A DNA stretch of 64,000 nt from Craterostigma plantagineum (Eukaryota; Streptophyta; Magnoliopsida; Lamiales; Linderniaceae): NCBI GenBank assembly GCA_027422505.1, contig JAPQWV010000367.1:310001-374000 (forward strand), written 5' to 3'. Position 1 is the stretch's first letter. Each line of letters begins with the position of its first letter. Made by a program: the position numbers and the translations under genes. Below the pieces are notes generated by a model. That model was not told the origin of the DNA, made no database searches, and saw nothing but the letters and a program-made list of their open reading frames with translations. Positions 1-10,987 of this stretch are shown piece by piece.

Positions 1-1123
1 GAAATCTGCGCCCGATGGGAATTACTCGCTCGAGACGAAGCTGGCGGGAACTTTTGGATATCTCGCCCCAGAATACGCCGGTATATGCTGCAAAAAAAAA
101 CCACACACACACACAAACACAAGAGAAGCTTTTGGCTTAGACATATTTTAGTCCCGTATGGGGGAGCATTATAGGGACAACGAATTTAGAGATTGGCATT
201 ATAGGGATAATAAATTTCAAAATTAAGCAATTTAGGAGCATTATACGCCGGAACCCTTGATTTTGCCGCAATTTCTAGGATTCCGGCATATCATTTTAGG
301 GTTCCGACAAATTTAGGCGGTGGCATTATACGGATAATAACTTTCAATTTTTTAGCAATTTCGGGACAAAATCTACTGTTCTCTAGCATAACGTCGCTAA
401 ATTGCTTAATTTTGAAAGTTATTGTTCGTATAATGTTCACCCCCAAATATTCTATGTCACTATAATGCCATCCTCCTAAGTTACGAGACTGATGAAATAA
501 TTAACCTTTTTGTTTAAAAAAAAGATTCAACAAAGTGCGCTCCTTTAACGTACGATAACTGCATTCTTTTCTTACAAGCAGCGACGGGGAGAGTTACCAC
601 GAAGGTCGACGTGTTCGCCTTCGGCGTAATCCTAATGGAGATCATCACCGGGAGAAAAGCCCTCGACGACTCTCAGCCCGAAGATAGGTCCCACCTAGTA
701 ACTTGGTTCAGGCGTCTCCTCACGGACAGAGAAGCTGTAATAAAAGCGCTCGACCCAATCATTACCTCCTCCTCGGAGATGGACGACGAGCGACTTCAGA
801 GCATCTCCAAGGTCGTCGAGCTCGCCGGGCACTGCACGGCGAGGGAGCCCTACCAGCGCCCAGACATGAGCCATGCGGTCAACGTTCTGGCTCCCATGGT
901 CGAGCAGTGGATCCCAGCAGGGCCGGAGGAAGAAGACGAAGAAGGGCTCGGGATGGACTTTGGCATGAGCCTACCTCAGGTGCTGCAGAAGTGGAAGGCG
1001 AACGAGGATTCTTCGAGCGATTATTACAATGGTACGACGAAGGATTACAGTACGAGTTCGAACAGTACCGGGGAGATGATGGAGCGTTCGAGGTTCACGA
1101 GCTCCTCCGACGTACGGCTTTGA
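1..1123 (+). CDS. TMK-family leucine-rich-repeat receptor-like kinase, 3' end only
   Basis: C-terminal part of a receptor kinase running off the left edge. Coding exons are 2-80 and 582-1123 (frame fixed by the conserved [11 protein letters not shown] and [12 protein letters not shown] blocks; the GT-AG intron 81-581 falls inside the codon after the APEY motif). Visible are the end of the activation loop with the APE motif, kinase subdomains IX-XI ([19 protein letters not shown], then [13 protein letters not shown]) and a Ser/Thr/Asp-rich tail ending SSSDVRL. The block around [11 protein letters not shown] after the kinase is typical of TMK1-4 proteins, which act at the plasma membrane in auxin-linked signalling (family knowledge). 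The ectodomain, membrane segment and kinase N-lobe lie outside the window, so which TMK it is cannot be told. Confidence 0.88.
138..495. mobile_element. Inverted-repeat (MITE-like) insertion inside the kinase intron
   Basis: A 35-40 base segment near 197-232 (cattatagggataataa, then ttcaaaattaagcaattt) recurs as its reverse complement near 396-434. Outer flanks near 150-185 and 455-492 (gcattatag stretches) also pair imperfectly. The intron interior can therefore fold into a long stem. No target-site duplication is clear, and the superfamily cannot be assigned from this. Confidence 0.5.
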
Positions 1124-2210
1124 CGATTGGGATGAGAAGACGGCCGAGGTTGTTGTAAGTTGAAGTTGATGATCGTCGCTTTTCTATTGCCCGGCGATTA
1201 TGGCTGTAAAAGGATTGGAAGTTTGGTGAACACAGTGGATTCTTGAGTAGTGTTTTGTTTTAAACTGGAAAAGGAAAAAGAAACTGTGGCATTCAAAACT
1301 GCGCAATGCGTATCAGATACGATGAGATCAAGACACACAAATTATTGAGAAAATCAACATAAGATACAACGATTTTTAACAGCCTTTTTCAGTTCCTCTC
1401 ATGAACGCAGCTTTGCTTTTCTAAGGATGCAATCAATAGTAAAACACGAAAACAAAACTAGCAAACGATGCCAATCCGATTATTTAACTTGAAACTTTAT
1501 ATTTGGTGATAAATGTACTTGATAAACCCAATACCATAAGCGCAATAGCTTCCATGATTCATCGGCGAAAGAGGGCATAAGCTAATTGAGTGTACATATA
1601 GTGAGAATAATCCACATCATGGTCAGCTCAATTGAAACAAGCAAGAAAATAAAAAAGAATTCAATCTGACCAAGACACGAGCCAATGAGTGACAGCATAA
1701 GAACTTACGGCGAAAAAATCCGATCCTCAGCCATCAACAGTCATCTGAATCCCCATTACATCAGCTATTAGGTTGCTCGCAGTGCGCCATTCAGCTCGTA
1801 GATTAAGCCGAAATTGATTCTCCATGCCCTTCTTTACAATCAAAAGCACGGATCCCTTTACGTCACCGTCTAACGACAAACAGAAAAAGCTTATTTTTGA
1901 AAAAAAAAGAAAAAAACATAAACTTTGCGTGCCCGAAAGGAAGACAGTGACGCGAATGCAAAGGGTTGAGGGTTTGACAGCAATGCAAGAGCTCTGATCG
2001 GGGCATAACGGTAACTTGCCTTAAAAAGGACGGATTTACAGCCACGATCTTTTTGTGTTTTTGTGTTTTTTTTTTTTTTTTATATATATAATTTTCATTA
2101 TATTTCTCGCGGTTTCGCAGCTTCGATACCTCCATATAACTCGCATTTTAGTTTCCGACCAAAGCTTCAGAACCCTTACTACAAGTTCGAGGCAATATCT
2201 GCTTAGGATT
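1124..2210. other. Intergenic region between the kinase and the quinone oxidoreductase
   Basis: Contains the 3' UTR of the kinase and, towards 2100-2210, the probable leader of the next gene after a T-rich and AT-rich tract near 2060-2095. On the minus strand, 1733-1870 reads open for about 43 codons behind an acceptor-like site, but no convincing gene could be built around it. Nothing else is recognisable. Confidence 0.5.
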
Positions 2211-4329
2211 ATGTCGGATAAGAAGCTTATGCACGCGGTTCAGTACGAGAAATACGGCGGCGGCGCTGCTGGTTTGAAGGTGATTAGTAGTTCGATTTCT
2301 CTCATCTTCCTTTGGATTTTTGCAGTTATGGAGCCTTATTCTCATTACGTTACTGATTGCTTGCGTCGTAACTTCGCCTTTGTTGAATTTATCTGATATT
2401 TTGTGCATGTATATGTGTTGTTTTTTGTGGGTTTGGTCCGCTGTTGAACACCTGACCTCCTTGCCCAGTAGTTGGGGTGTTGTTTGTGTCCATGTTGGGA
2501 AATTTCTCTCCTTGATTGATTATAATATCTATTTGACATTCTTCCGTGGTTGGTCTTTGGAGCTATAAAATTCTTCTACGTTGATCAGAAGAAAAGTCAA
2601 AATTTTCCAAGAATATAAAAATTGTGAACTAAGGCAGTCTATGAAGCTTGGCAACCTCGTATCATCCATGAAGTTGAGGTCTTTTCGACCATTTAATCCT
2701 CTGCTTTTGTTTTGGGCACGGAAAAAAAACAAAGATTAATTCTGCGTTGGTACTGTTTTTCGTCACGTTTTCCGCGAATTCGACGATGTGTGTAATCCTT
2801 GCAGCATGTCGAAGTCCCAATCCCTGCTCCTAAAAAAGGCGAAGTCTTGATAAAGCTTGAAGCTGTTAGCTTAAACCCCGCCGATTGGAAGATACAGAAA
2901 GGCATGCTTCGTCCTTTACTTCCTCTCAAGTTTCCCTTCATACCTGGTAAGCTTTATTATTACACGCAACTCATCACTAGGTTCTTTTTACTATATCTGT
3001 TCGTATGATGGGAAAAAGGGGTGTAGAGGGCCATGTGTTGATTGTCTTCCATGCTTGTCTCAAGAAAAATAGGCTGTTTGTTCAACTATTGTGGTAATAG
3101 ACTGAATATAACATGATAAATGTGTCGAATTAGACTTTATTTCGTAGATGTTCGAATCATCTTCATCCGACCGATGTTCACTTGAGAGGGGCATACCGGT
3201 CTCAGGAAAATGTTTAAAACAGTGCTATGATTGAGGTTAATCTTCTGCTATAAACACCGAATTAGTGTTACGAGGGAACCGTTCAACCTTCATAGGAGAG
3301 TTCAACTTCAAACAGTAGCTTCCTTTCACCAGGAATTATGATTACAAACCAGGAGCTATCAAAGAGGATTGATGGGCATATAACTAATTTTTTTTTTAAT
3401 AAATTTACATGTTTATCTGACATTTACAATCTTCTTTAATATCCACGAAACAGCCTCCGATGTCGCCGGAGAAGTAGTCGAACTCGGGCCAGGAGTCAAA
3501 ACCCTCAAGCCCGGCGACAAAGTAGTCGCAATGTTGAGTCCCACCGTAAGTTCTTTCCTTCTTACAACCATACGATTTTTTTTTTTTCTGAACTCCCAAA
3601 ATCAAAACCTTTTTTTTTTCTCAAAAAAAAAAAAAACAGACGGGAGGAGGCTTAGCAGAGTACGCCGTGGCCAGCGAGAGCCTCGCCGCCCCCTTACCCC
3701 CCGAAGTATCCCCGGCCGACGCCGCGGGCCTCCCCGTTGCGGGCCTGACCGCCCACATGGCCCTAACCCGAACCGCGGGGCTCAAGCTCGACAGAACCGG
3801 CCCGTCCAAGAACGTCCTCGTCACAGCTGCCTCGGGCGGCGTGGGAGCCTACGCCGTCCAGCTGGCGAAGCTCGGGAACTGCCACGTCACCGCCACGTGC
3901 GGGGCCCGCAACCTCGACCTAGTCAGGAGCCTCGGTGCTGACGAGGTCCTCGACTACAAGACGCCCGAGGGCTCGGCCCTCACGAGCCCCTCGGGGAAGA
4001 AGTACGACTACGTGGTCCACTGCGGGCCCGCCTTTCCGTGGTCGGCTTACGAGCCCAATCTGAGCGAAGACGGGAAGGTGATCGACATAACGCCTGGGCT
4101 GAGGGCAATGTGCACGTTTGCGGTGAAGAAGCTGACGTTTTCGAGGAAGCAGTTGGTGCCTTTGCTTTTGATACCGAAGGGAGAGAATCTGAGGCTGTTA
4201 GTCGACTTGGTGAGGCAGGGAAAGATTAGGACTGTGGTCGACTCGAAGTTTCCCCTGCGCAGGGCCGAGGAGGCTTGGGCTAAGAGCATCGATGGCCATG
4301 CAACTGGGAAGATTATAGTGGAGCCATAG
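2211..4329 (+). CDS. CEQORH: Chloroplast envelope quinone oxidoreductase homologue (ceQORH-like)
   Basis: Four exons, 2211-2279, 2805-2946, 3454-3545 and 3640-4329, sum to 331 codons, giving 330 aa, close to the family's ~329. It is a zinc-free medium-chain dehydrogenase/reductase with an N-terminal GroES-like fold (start MSDKKLMHAVQY, GGGAAGL) and a Rossmann NADPH site, TAASGGVGAYAVQLAKL. The C-terminus DGHATGKIIVEP matches ceQORH. Family members reduce alpha,beta-unsaturated carbonyls or quinones at the inner chloroplast envelope and are imported without a cleaved transit peptide; no cleavable presequence is seen here either. The start is the first ATG of the conserved N-terminus. Exon 4 is strikingly GC-rich compared with exons 1-3, and the preceding intron ends in long T and A runs. 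Identification is strong; the substrate is inferred. Confidence 0.92.
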
Positions 4330-4741
4330 CTTGTGTTATAAATAAGTCTTATTACGTACATATAAACAACGTAAGAATGGTGTCTCTTGCGTAACTTTGC
4401 TACTATATGTTTTCTTCGTATATTGTGATATAAATAAGTTTTATTGCATATGTATAAATAAACAAGCTCTAAGGCCTCGCCGGCGGCTCACCGCCGTGAG
4501 CCTCTAAATACTATGATCCATTGGAAGGCTAAGTATGGGGGCCTAGTTGTATGGAGAATATTCAAAAGGTTTTGTTTGACGAATACTTGGACATCAACAA
4601 GTTGACCAATATCCCACCATTAAGGCTATTCGGTCAACTTTAAGGTAATAAATATCTTCACCCTATCAATCCTCCTAAACTCTAAACAATCATTGAACAC
4701 TTTTTTCCACAAAACAGTTAGCTATTGAAAAGAGAACAGAG

Positions 4742-6523
4742 ATGGTGATCTTTCTTCTCTCAATTCTCTCAGCTGCTGCTGCTGTGATTTTGTCAGTTGT
4801 TCTAATCCACGGCGCAAGATTATTCAAGCGAGGGAACTCCGCCCCTGAACCGCCGGGCGCTTGGCCTATCATCGGCCACCTTCATCTGCTGAGCGGTCAA
4901 GTCCCGATTTGTCGGATCTTGGGAGCTATGGCCGATAAGCACGGCCCAGTCTTTACTATTCGCCTCGGCTCACACGAGGCCCTCGTCGTCAGTAGCCGTG
5001 AAGCCGTCAAGGAATGCTTCACCACCAACGACAAGATATTGAACAAAAGGCCAGACTCCGCCGCAGGTAATATATAGATTTGTTGGAAATATAATGTACA
5101 AAAATTTTAGTATAATCTGGAAGAGTAAGCTTTTAGGTTAAGTGATCATTCGACACGATATCAGAACTCGACGTCAAATAAATCCCTAAAAGTTCTTAGG
5201 TAAGTATCTCGGATACGATAACGCGGGATTTGGATTCACGCAAGGCCCGTACTGGCGGGAGATACGCAAGCTCGTCCTCGTCGAGGTGCTCTCGGCCCGA
5301 AGGCTCGAAGCCCTGAGGCACATACGGGAGCTCGAGGTCAAGGCCAGCATCCACGAACTCTACGGGCTGGTCCGGGAGAACCCGGGCCGGGCCGTGGACC
5401 TAAGCCGATGGCTCGAAAGGCTAACCCTAAACGTCATCGTGAAGACCATCGCTGGAAAACGGTACGAAATGGGCTCGGAGACGGGCTCGGAAGCCCAATC
5501 GTTCACCAAGGTGATCAAAGAGTTCATGCACGTCTCGGGCGAATTCGTCCCCTCCGATTCCATCTCCTTGCCTTTCCTGGCGAGGATCGATTTCATGGGG
5601 CATATCAAATCGATGAAGAGAATCGCGGACGAGCTTAGCGTTATAGTCGATAAGTGGATCGACGAGCACGTTGAGGAAAAGGCGGGAAAAGCCAGGGATT
5701 TCATCGATGTGATGCTTTCTGCCATCGATGAAGATAAGTTTGCCAGCTTCGGCCATAGCCGTGAGACGATTATCAAGGCCACCGTTTTGGTATATCATAT
5801 ATCGGATGATCATTTGCTCCGTTTTTTTCTTTTGTCTTTCTTTGTTGTAGACTGTCATTTGCTTTGCTCTGTTTTTTTTCCTTCTTTCAGAACCTCTTGC
5901 TGGCAGGTTCAGACAGCACGTCGATAGCGCTGACGTGGCTCGTCTCCTTGCTTTTAAACCACGAGCAAGTGCTCCGACGAGCCAGGGAGGAGATAGACCT
6001 GAAAGTCGGCAAACGCCGGGCGGTGGAAGAATCCGACGTCAAGGGGTTGGTCTACCTCCAAGCCGTAGTCAAGGAGGCGCTGCGTCTGTACCCGCCGGCG
6101 CCGCTCTTAGTGCCACACGAGGCCACCGAGGACTGCCACGTGGCGGGTTATAGGGTCAAGAAGGGCACGCGCCTGATGGTCAACGTCTGGAAGCTGCACA
6201 GAGACCCGAGCGCGTGGGTCGACCCGGAAAGTTTCCTGCCCGAACGGTTCCTGACGGGTCAGAACAGGGAGGTGGAGTACGCCGGCAAGAACTACGAGTT
6301 CGTCCCGTTCGGGTCGGGCCGGAGGTCTTGCCCCGGCGTGGCGTTCGCGATGCAGGTGATCCACCTGGCGCTGGCGCGTCTGATTCAAGGGTTCGACTTC
6401 AGGGCGGCGGACGGCGACGATCCGGTGGATATGGCGGAGGGGCTCGCAGTCACTCTGCCGAAGGTGAAGCCGCTGGTGGTCGTCGTTAAGCCGCGGTTTT
6501 CGAGCGAGGCGTACGAGGATTAG
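4742..6523 (+). CDS. Cytochrome P450, CYP82 family (CYP82D-like)
   Basis: Exons 4742-5066, 5200-5789 and 5891-6523 give 515 aa, usual for an ER-anchored P450. Seen in order: an N-terminal membrane helix (residues about 2-23), a proline-rich hinge (PEPPGAWPIIGHLH), I-helix AGSDST (about 310-315), the ExxR motif in KEALRLYPP (E about 367), the PERF segment, and the heme loop FGSGRRSCPG with Cys at about 452. A TATA-like ataaatat lies near 4650. CYP82 enzymes hydroxylate or demethylate flavonoids, terpenoids or alkaloids; in Lamiaceae, CYP82D members act on flavones, so flavone hydroxylase is a reasonable but unproven guess. Fragments of a second copy lie downstream (6789-7680 and 13537-14013). 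Confidence 0.9.
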
Positions 6524-6785
6524 GTTATTAGGCGCGTGTGTGTGAGAAATTCGGGTCAATTTCAAGAACCTAGAATCGAATTAATCGCCACGTGTCATCA
6601 TCCACGTGTGGATACTACGAGTCGCAATCAACGTCCATTAGATTCTTAGGAGATTTAGCAGCCACGAGTCATCGTGGATTAGAGGGATTCCTAAGCTAAG
6701 TCGCAATCGCTTTCTTTCTATCCGCTTTTTAACGTAATAAATCATACGTGTCAGTGAAAAGCGGCGGCTCTTATTGCTGTCTTGA
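6291..6785 (+). repeat. CYP82 exon 3 end plus 3' UTR: source of the duplicate at 13.5 kb
   Basis: The last about 230 coding bases and about 260 bases of 3' flank recur at 13537-14013 with small indels and substitutions. This includes the distinctive tail with cacgtgtcatca and the cggcggct/ttattgctgtcttgag block. Confidence 0.85.
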
Positions 6786-6788
6786 GAC

Positions 6789-7680
6789 GATTACCAAGGC
6801 CACCACTTGTTAGGAATTGACCACCCTTAGATAGAGTTTTCAATGTATTTTCTATGTATGCTTAAGTTCTAGATCGATCTGAGCAACAACAAGCTCAATC
6901 GAACTCAAAACAGCAACACACACTTTGTTAAGACAGTGTTTAACGTGGTTCGGCCCTTATTTTGGCCTACTCCACGGATTAACCGAGCTCCCCTTTCGTA
7001 TTAATCACAACATAAGAATTGTACACCGCCGTGCCCTCTACAAATCTCGTGTTTAACACACACTGTGATACTCACTCTGCGAGACACTACGAGCTCTCAA
7101 AGATGGCTAGTCGAACTCGAAATACTGATATTTATACAGCTGAATCACAAAATAAGCATGTCTTGCGTTTTATCCTGTCCGTCCGATTGATCTGATCGAA
7201 GGCACCATAACGCGCCACGTCACCAATGCATTTGCTAGTGACCGTGCATAAGTTGAATGACAACTTTATAAGTGAAAATGCGTTTTCAGTCTGGACCGTC
7301 CGATTCTGATCCAAGGGCCACGATCATCAATCAGCTTCATCATGTATATTCTGATCTGGGCCGTTGATCCTTTCGCGCGCCATCCGACGCTCAGCATTCA
7401 ATCGCGCAGCTTCAAACCTCAGCCCTCCGATCTGGCGCCAAAGATCCAACGGCAGCTGCTCAATGCGACTTCCTTCAGCTTATTTCTTCAGTTTCTAGCT
7501 CAGGTTCGACTCACCTCCTTCTCCGGCCATTCCCGGCGGTCTCCGACAAGTTTCTGGCTCGCTAACTCCGACAGTTTTGGTATATCATGTCTCGGATGAT
7601 CATTTGCTCCGTTTTTTTCTCTTCCTTTCTTTGTTTTAGACCGTCATTTGCTTTGCTCTGTGTTTTTTTCTTTCTTTCAA
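6789..7680 (+). pseudogene. CYP82 fragment (exon 2 end and intron 2) split by an LTR
   Basis: Directly behind the P450 3' UTR, gagacgattaccaaggccacc (about 6785-6805) repeats the end of exon 2 (5763-5783). After a roughly 765 base insertion, tttggtatatcat onward (7574-7678) repeats intron 2 (5786-5889) up to the position of the acceptor, where similarity stops. The piece is too short to code for anything. It shows that a second P450 copy once existed in tandem and was later broken. Confidence 0.75.
6809..7574 (+). mobile_element. Solo LTR, probably Ty1/copia type, inserted in the CYP82 fragment
   Basis: Starts TGTTAGGAATTGA and ends CTAACTCCGACA, so it has TG...CA ends. The core, with gtttaacgtggttcggccc, a cctcc/tcccctttcgtattaat block and gccgtgccctctacaa, is shared with the element at 34530-35243 on the other strand. 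No internal coding region is present, so it is a solo LTR. A clean five-base target duplication is not visible. Confidence 0.65.
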
Positions 7681-7818
7681 ATGGCGTGGTTAAGGCGTGA
7701 TTAATAAAAATTGGCTAGCCAGGGAGCGCACTCCGGTAGTCGACCTTCGTAATCTTCCCGTTTTGTTTTACTTTTCCGCATTTAATCAAGTAAGGCGAGG
7801 TTGAGTTGCTGGCGTGAC

Positions 7819-8506
7819 TAGTGTTCAAATTAACCGAAAAACTGAAATAACCGACCGAACCGTAAAGAACCGAACCGAAAAGATCGGAACCGAAAAAAGC
7901 GAACCGAATTGTAAAAAACCGAACCGAACCATATTAAAATGGTTCGTATATCGGATTAAGCATACATAAAACCGAAAAAACCGAAAAATCAAACTGAAAT
8001 TATCATACTACGTTAAAAATAGAAAAATCAAAAATTATTTGTTTGCTCCCATAACGTAAACAACACAATAAATATAATTTCATTGATATACTTTTTTATT
8101 TTTAGGTGAATGTTTTCCTCACCAATCAAAAATGTTCTCCCAAATAATTTATAGTATCTCAGATGAATGTTTTTACATTGTGGTTAGATTTTGTTCCATT
8201 TTCATGTTGTTTTTTTTGGACCTGTGAATTATTTTGCTACATGTAAAGTTCCACAAATCTTCTTGTTTTTTAATAACAATAAATTGGATTATGTATTTTC
8301 TGCTAATAATATTTTTTTTGTTGATATTAAATTCCTAACCGAAAAACCGAACCGAAAAAAACTGAACCAAATTATAAAAAACCGAACCGAACCAAATTAA
8401 AACGGTTCGGATATCGGATTAAGCATACGTAAAATCGAAAACCGAAAAATCAAACCGAAATTTGCAAAATTGAACCGAACCGACTGATGAACACCCCTAG
8501 TCGAGA
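7819..8506. mobile_element. Non-autonomous element with ACCGAA-rich arms (hAT-like)
   Basis: The left arm begins TAGTGTTCAAATTAACCG and the right arm ends with the complement of TAGGGGTGTTCATCAG. Both arms are packed with aaccgaaccgaa repeats around an A/T-rich core. The same architecture with a clear 8 bp target duplication occurs at 15743-16435, which suggests hAT; no matching duplication could be found here. Confidence 0.5.
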
Positions 8507-9764
8507 GTCGAGCAAGCGAGGATCGACTTAGGCGCGTGCCGATCAAGGGCGGCGCCAGAAAAATATTTGAAGGTAGGCAAAAAGTTATATAAACAATGAC
8601 AAAAAATGATAATATAAAAATAAAAAATTACCTTAGGGATATTAACTATTTTGTATGTCTATTGGTTATTATAGTTAGGAATGACCACTTGTCTAATCGT
8701 TTGAAACATATTGAGTCAGACATAAGGTACAAATTTTATCAAACAAAGGTTTTTTAATAATACACCACCATTTGACCTTATTCGAAAAAGAGAATGTCAC
8801 ACCTTCAGTAATTCTTTGAAATTCAATCAAACGAACCTACTTGATTGCAAATCTTGTGCATTTTTAGTCAACTGAGTGAAATATATGTAATTGGAACTAA
8901 AAAATGTTCGAATATATGACATTTATTTAGTTGACTAGGCTATATATCATTCTTCAAGTTCATAATGTTCTAACTTCTTTTATTCTCCTCGTAAGTTTTT
9001 ATTTATCCCAATAAAAACTAATAGTCCACACAAATAACTCTTTTAATAGATAAGAATTAACTAAGTTTTATAATGACCCACACATAAGACGTATACAATA
9101 CAAACACACATATAATGATATTTTTTTCAAATAACTCATTTAAAGATAAGAATTAACTATGCTTTATAATGACCCACACATAACACGTATACAATACAAA
9201 CACACATATAATAATTCACCATAGGCAACGTATATCTACTAAATAAGAATTAACTAAGTTTTATAATGGCCCACACTTAAAGACACATACACATATAATA
9301 TTATTTTTCACCATAGGCAAGGCAAGTCAACACATACATCCATACATACGCTTGTCACTTATAAAGGCGCGTCTCTTCTATCTAAGGCTTTCTACGGCTT
9401 GTTAGTTAAAACGGTTAAAGGGGCGCATTTTGGTCTTTTAAATCAGGGCTTTTAGACTTTAAAAGGGCCTTCTTCTTCAATTGTTTTGGCGCGCACAGTA
9501 CAATTCCCACACTGTCAATTTTCGTTTGATTTGTAGAGCAGTTAAGTGTGATTGCTCTTCGTATCTGTAAAAAGCTAATCGTCAATAAAGGTTTAGCTAC
9601 TTTCCCGTGGATGTAGGATATTTAGATCCGAACCACGTTAAATTTCGATATCATTTTCTCGATTGATTATCACAATCTCGTTAATTGTGAAGTTAGGATT
9701 AATGAATTACAAATTAACAAATTATCCAAGTCTCGGGTTCGCGACATATACATAGATGAACGAA
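8507..9764. other. Repeat-derived intergenic DNA with a 96-base tandem trimer and an LTR-like remnant
   Basis: Around 8545-8590, gcggcgccagaaa...gtaggcaaa resembles the arm of the element at 38898. At 9052, 9148 and 9244 a segment starting aagaattaacta recurs with 96-base spacing. Between about 9490 and 9740 (acggttaaag, cccgtggatgtagg, gaaccacgttaaatttcg) the sequence looks like an LTR tail of copia type, but no ends were defined. No gene is seen. Confidence 0.45.
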
Positions 9765-10740
9765 TCATAAGTGCACCCATAGGCTATTTGCCTTTCTGTA
9801 GTTAACGGCCGTTAGGGGCAGAGTTGACGGAGGAAAGCTCGGCAAGCTACTAGTGCCGTAAAAAGAGTCCTCAGACTCGCCAACTGACGTTGACTTCTTG
9901 CACTTCTCGAAATTCTTGGACGTCCCAACAATCTGAAGACAAAAACAAAAACAAGAAATAGACGAAATTCAACAATCTCCCAACCGCGTACGACAAATAA
10001 AACCCAATTCTTGGTAATAAAAGAAGAAATATCCAAAAATACTGCTTTATCGCAACGGTAAAGATTAGATTATTGGAAGGCCCCATCAATGAGTGACAAA
10101 TAAAATAACAAATTCGTGGATAAAAATTCGAGATTTATGATGCAAGAAAAAGACGAGCAAATGTGGGCAAGATTGGCTTTATTACATGTACCTCACAGCC
10201 TAGAGAACAGAAGCCTAAAGTGTCCAAAAGTCTTCGATCGCAGACATGGCACATGTTGGTCACGCACTTGTCCGGCCTTAACTGTGGCCTCTTGTTCAAG
10301 AAAACAACCTTAGCACTGTTGATGACGTATGTCTGAACTGAGCTTATGTCAAGGTGCTTTTGTATCTCAGACACTCTAATCACGTCATGGTATGACGATC
10401 GCCTTATCTGTGATTCTGAAACATTAGTACAAACTCCTAACGTTCATTATTAGTAAAGATGATCTTTTTCCCATAAATGACATACTTCTAACTTCACTGT
10501 AAGAAATTTCCATCCATGGAATCAAGACGGAGCCCCATTTACCCGAATTGCACGGTGGTCCTTTGTGATGAGCTGCGCATAGTGAACACAAAGATCCATT
10601 CATACAATCCAAACAGTACATATTGCATTCATTCTTGTGTGAATCAGCATGGAATTTGCAGTGAACGAAGAAATGTTCCTTCACCAGAGGCATGGTGGCC
10701 ATCTATTTTCCGCTTCTTTCTTCACGTCTCTGTTTCTTAC
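9765..10740 (-). pseudogene. PLATZ zinc-dependent DNA-binding protein gene with several frame breaks
   Basis: Three conserved blocks lie on the minus strand: 10702-10543 ([38 protein letters not shown]), 10407-10192 ([20 protein letters not shown] through FCSLGCE) and 9932-9765 (IVGTSKNFEK to LTAVNYRK). These are the PLATZ domain and its usual C-terminal tail, with good splice sites between them. Frame is broken three times against the family. Upstream of the ATG, RWPP is out of frame with KEHFF. One extra base follows HHK, so DHRAIR is read only by shifting (exon 1 is 160 bases and cannot join in phase). A further shift follows AVNYRK before the conserved end. PLATZ proteins bind A/T-rich DNA and repress transcription. 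Either this copy is a pseudogene or the assembly carries errors here. Confidence 0.7.
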
Positions 10741-10978
10741 ACAACACAGAGATGGCAAAAATACAGTCAAATAAAGAAAGCCCATAAATCAAATAATGAG
10801 GAGTCCATTAAGAACAACAACAAGAATGAGGTAAAAGAAAACGATAACAACACCACACCATCAGCATTGGAATCTTGATTGTTGCCTATCTTTGTCTGGT
10901 TTGTGAGTTCTATCTATGGGGGAAGGATTTGTATGAGAATCAGGGAACAAAAGGTTGTATGAGGATTTGCTTTGCGGT

Positions 10979-10987
10979 CTTATATAG
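10979..10987 (-). promoter_or_regulatory. TATA-like box upstream of the PLATZ gene
   Basis: Reads CTATATAAG on the minus strand about 280 bases before the PLATZ ATG. Similar tata(a)tagca strings recur through the neighbouring array, so this box may be its founder. Confidence 0.35.

Noticed and set aside
7342..7599. 85-codon frame in the LTR at 6.8 kb
   Set aside because: Within the solo LTR and without conserved residues.
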